A DNA stretch of 64,000 nt from Fusobacterium sp. FSA-380-WT-3A (GTDB lineage Bacteria; Fusobacteriota; Fusobacteriia; Fusobacteriales; Fusobacteriaceae), in the NCBI RefSeq assembly GCF_012843705.1, contig NZ_JABAFQ010000002.1, positions 203,451-267,450 of the forward strand, in the 5' to 3' direction. The translations under genes were made by a program, and so were the position numbers. The notes under the pieces were generated by a model that was not told where the DNA came from, made no database searches, and worked only from the letters and a program-made list of their open reading frames with translations. The first letter of the stretch is position 1. The number at the start of each line of letters is the position of its first letter. Shown piece after piece: positions 62,793 through 64,000 of this stretch.

Positions 62793-63650
62793 ATGAAAAA
62801 AATTAATAAATTTATAGGTGCTCATGTATCTACTCAAGGTGGAGTTTCAAATTCTTTTATAAATGCTAATAATATTGGAGCTAAAGCCTTTGCTCTTTTT
62901 ACTAAAAATCAAAGAAGATGGGAATCAAAACCATTAGAAAAAGAAGAAATAAAAAAATTTAAAGATTTTTTAGAAATATCAGAAATATCAGTTGAACATA
63001 TTTTACCACATAATAGTTATCTTCAAAATTTAGGTAATCCTAATGAAGAAAAGAGACAAAAATCTTTAGACTCTTTTATAGATGAAATGGAAAGATGTAA
63101 TCTATTAGGATTAAAATATATAAATATTCATCCAGGTAGTCATTTAAATGAAATTACTACAGATGAGTGTATCTCTTTAATTGCCGATTCTATAAATAAA
63201 GCCCATGAAATTATTCCTAATATAATAGTTGTTTTAGAAAATACTGCTGGACAAGGTACGAATATTGGTAGTAATTTTGAAGAAATTGGAAAAATAATTT
63301 CAAAAATAAAAGATAAAAATAGAATTGGAGTTTGCATTGATACATGTCATGCTTTAGCTTCTGGATATGAATTAAAAAATGAAATTGGTTATGAAAATAC
63401 CATGGAAAATTTTGAAAAAAATATAGGTTTTAAGTACTTAAAAGGTGTCCATCTTAATGATGCAATGTTCGACACAGGTTCTAAAAAAGATAGACATGAA
63501 AGTATAGGAAAAGGAAAATTGGGAAAAGAATTTTTTATTAGATTTATGAATGATGAAAGATTTGATAATATTCCTATCATTTTAGAAACTATTGATAGTA
63601 ATATATGGAAACAAGAAATCGAATATTTATATAGCTTAGTAAAAGACTAA
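62793..63650 (+). CDS. nfo: Endonuclease IV
   Basis: AP endonuclease of base excision repair, 285 residues, TIM barrel with three zinc ions. Metal ligands are in LPHNSYL, NIHPGSH, VLENTAGQG, GVCIDTCHA, VHLNDAM, DRHESIGKG and ILETI, all in the family order. AGGAGGG lies upstream. A terminator follows about 100 bases downstream. Confidence 0.97.
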   Translation: MKKINKFIGAHVSTQGGVSNSFINANNIGAKAFALFTKNQRRWESKPLEKEEIKKFKDFLEISEISVEHILPHNSYLQNLGNPNEEKRQKSLDSFIDEMERCNLLGLKYINIHPGSHLNEITTDECISLIADSINKAHEIIPNIIVVLENTAGQGTNIGSNFEEIGKIISKIKDKNRIGVCIDTCHALASGYELKNEIGYENTMENFEKNIGFKYLKGVHLNDAMFDTGSKKDRHESIGKGKLGKEFFIRFMNDERFDNIPIILETIDSNIWKQEIEYLYSLVKD

Positions 63651-63747
63651 TTATTAATATTAAATAGAAAATATATTCTATATCTAATTTTAGATTTTAG
63701 TATAATTTATTATAATAAAATTAATTTTAATTATTTTATATCATATA

Positions 63748-63779
63748 AAAAAGTACGATTCTTATTGTACTTTTTTATT
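63748..63779 (+). terminator. nfo terminator
   Basis: AAAAAGTACGAT pairs with ATTGTACTTTTT (one G-T pair) around a short loop, and T residues follow. Confidence 0.75.
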
Positions 63780-63921
63780 TATTAACTTAGAAATTAAATT
63801 GTATTTAAAAAATTTTACTAAGTTAATATATTTTAAATGATTTAGAAATATGATAATAAAATCTTTTAAATTTTAAAAAGAAGTATTAAATAAAAAAATA
63901 GGGATTATTAATTTAAAAATA
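63780..63921. other. Non-coding AT-rich gap near the right edge
   Basis: About 140 bases between the nfo terminator and the next terminator hold only AT-rich sequence. I see no open frame with an RBS and no RNA gene. Confidence 0.6.
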
Positions 63922-63925
63922 AGAA

Positions 63926-63955
63926 AAGGACTAAATTTCTTTAGTCCTTTTTTAT
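63926..63955. terminator. Bidirectional terminator near the right edge
   Basis: AAAGGACTAAA pairs with TTTAGTCCTTT around TTTC, with T runs on both strands. On the minus strand it would end the gene entering from the right. Confidence 0.8.
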
Positions 63956-63973
63956 CTCTAATAATTTTTATTA

Positions 63974-64000
63974 TTATTTGATAATTTCTGAAACAACTCC
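63974..64000 (-). CDS. Possible C-terminal codons of a gene cut by the right edge
   Basis: The minus strand reads GVVSEIIK and then TAA TAA, with a terminator 20 bases further on. The double stop and terminator suggest a real gene end. Eight residues are too few to identify a family, and another frame is possible. Confidence 0.35.
   Translation of the reverse strand, partial: GVVSEIIK

Noticed and set aside
1..64000. CRISPR arrays, insertion sequences, prophage
   Set aside because: No regularly spaced repeats, transposase or integrase frames, or phage structural genes were seen on either strand.

Overview
The window is very AT-rich. It combines genes of a diderm cell with LPS (LptB, two LptF/LptG permeases, a long LptA/LptC-like protein) with genes common in low-GC anaerobes (PgpH-type c-di-AMP phosphodiesterase, RarA, a PIN-PhoH protein, TRAP transporters). 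That mix, and the gene order, point to the Fusobacteriota, most likely a Fusobacterium or close relative. This is inferred from gene content, not from a database match. I see no prophage, insertion sequence, CRISPR array or rRNA operon.

Region 1 (1-17 kb) is a hexuronate catabolic locus. After the 3' end of an AEC-family permease come kduD, kduI and a three-gene TRAP transporter on the minus strand, with an IclR-family regulator divergent from them. A GntR/FCD regulator, manA and a decayed uxaC pseudogene follow. Then comes a second minus-strand operon, uxuB-dctP-dctQ-dctM-uxuA, and divergently the plus-strand pair kdgA-kdgK. The intact enzymes take 5-keto-4-deoxyuronate (KduI, KduD) and fructuronate/mannonate (UxuB, UxuA) to 2-keto-3-deoxygluconate, then via KdgK and KdgA to pyruvate and glyceraldehyde-3-phosphate. 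The local glucuronate isomerase (UxaC) is broken by stops and frameshifts and has lost its metal-binding histidines. Promoters and candidate operators are visible upstream of both operons, of the GntR gene and of kdgA.

Region 2 (17-20 kb) holds a gene for an RHH-WYL regulator, a four-tRNA cluster (Val, Asp, Phe, Cys) and malQ.

Region 3 (20-49 kb) is a long, tightly packed minus-strand housekeeping block, interrupted only by plus-strand rpsT. It encodes a patatin, a DUF2974-type lipase, YbeY, PgpH, a DinG-like helicase with an N-terminal JAMM metalloprotease domain, a DUF368 protein, a pseudouridine synthase, dUTPase, an M16 peptidase, LptF/LptG permeases, CvpA, an RlmI-like methyltransferase, alanine racemase, SecF/SecD, RuvX, AlaS, LptB, a 901-residue LptA/LptC-like protein, MutS and a Dus enzyme.

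Region 4 (49-64 kb) is mostly plus strand: ruvA, phoH, secG, rarA, hisS, aspS, a probable 6S RNA, argS, pepF, a MATE transporter and nfo. A minus-strand MATE gene and a 47-codon membrane-protein gene lie between argS and pepF. At the right edge a few codons of a minus-strand gene may be present.

The observations most worth following are the JAMM-DinG fusion with a complete catalytic motif, the single-chain LptA-like protein, the uxaC decay inside an otherwise intact hexuronate locus, the probable 6S RNA after aspS, and the candidate regulatory repeats in the hexuronate promoters.
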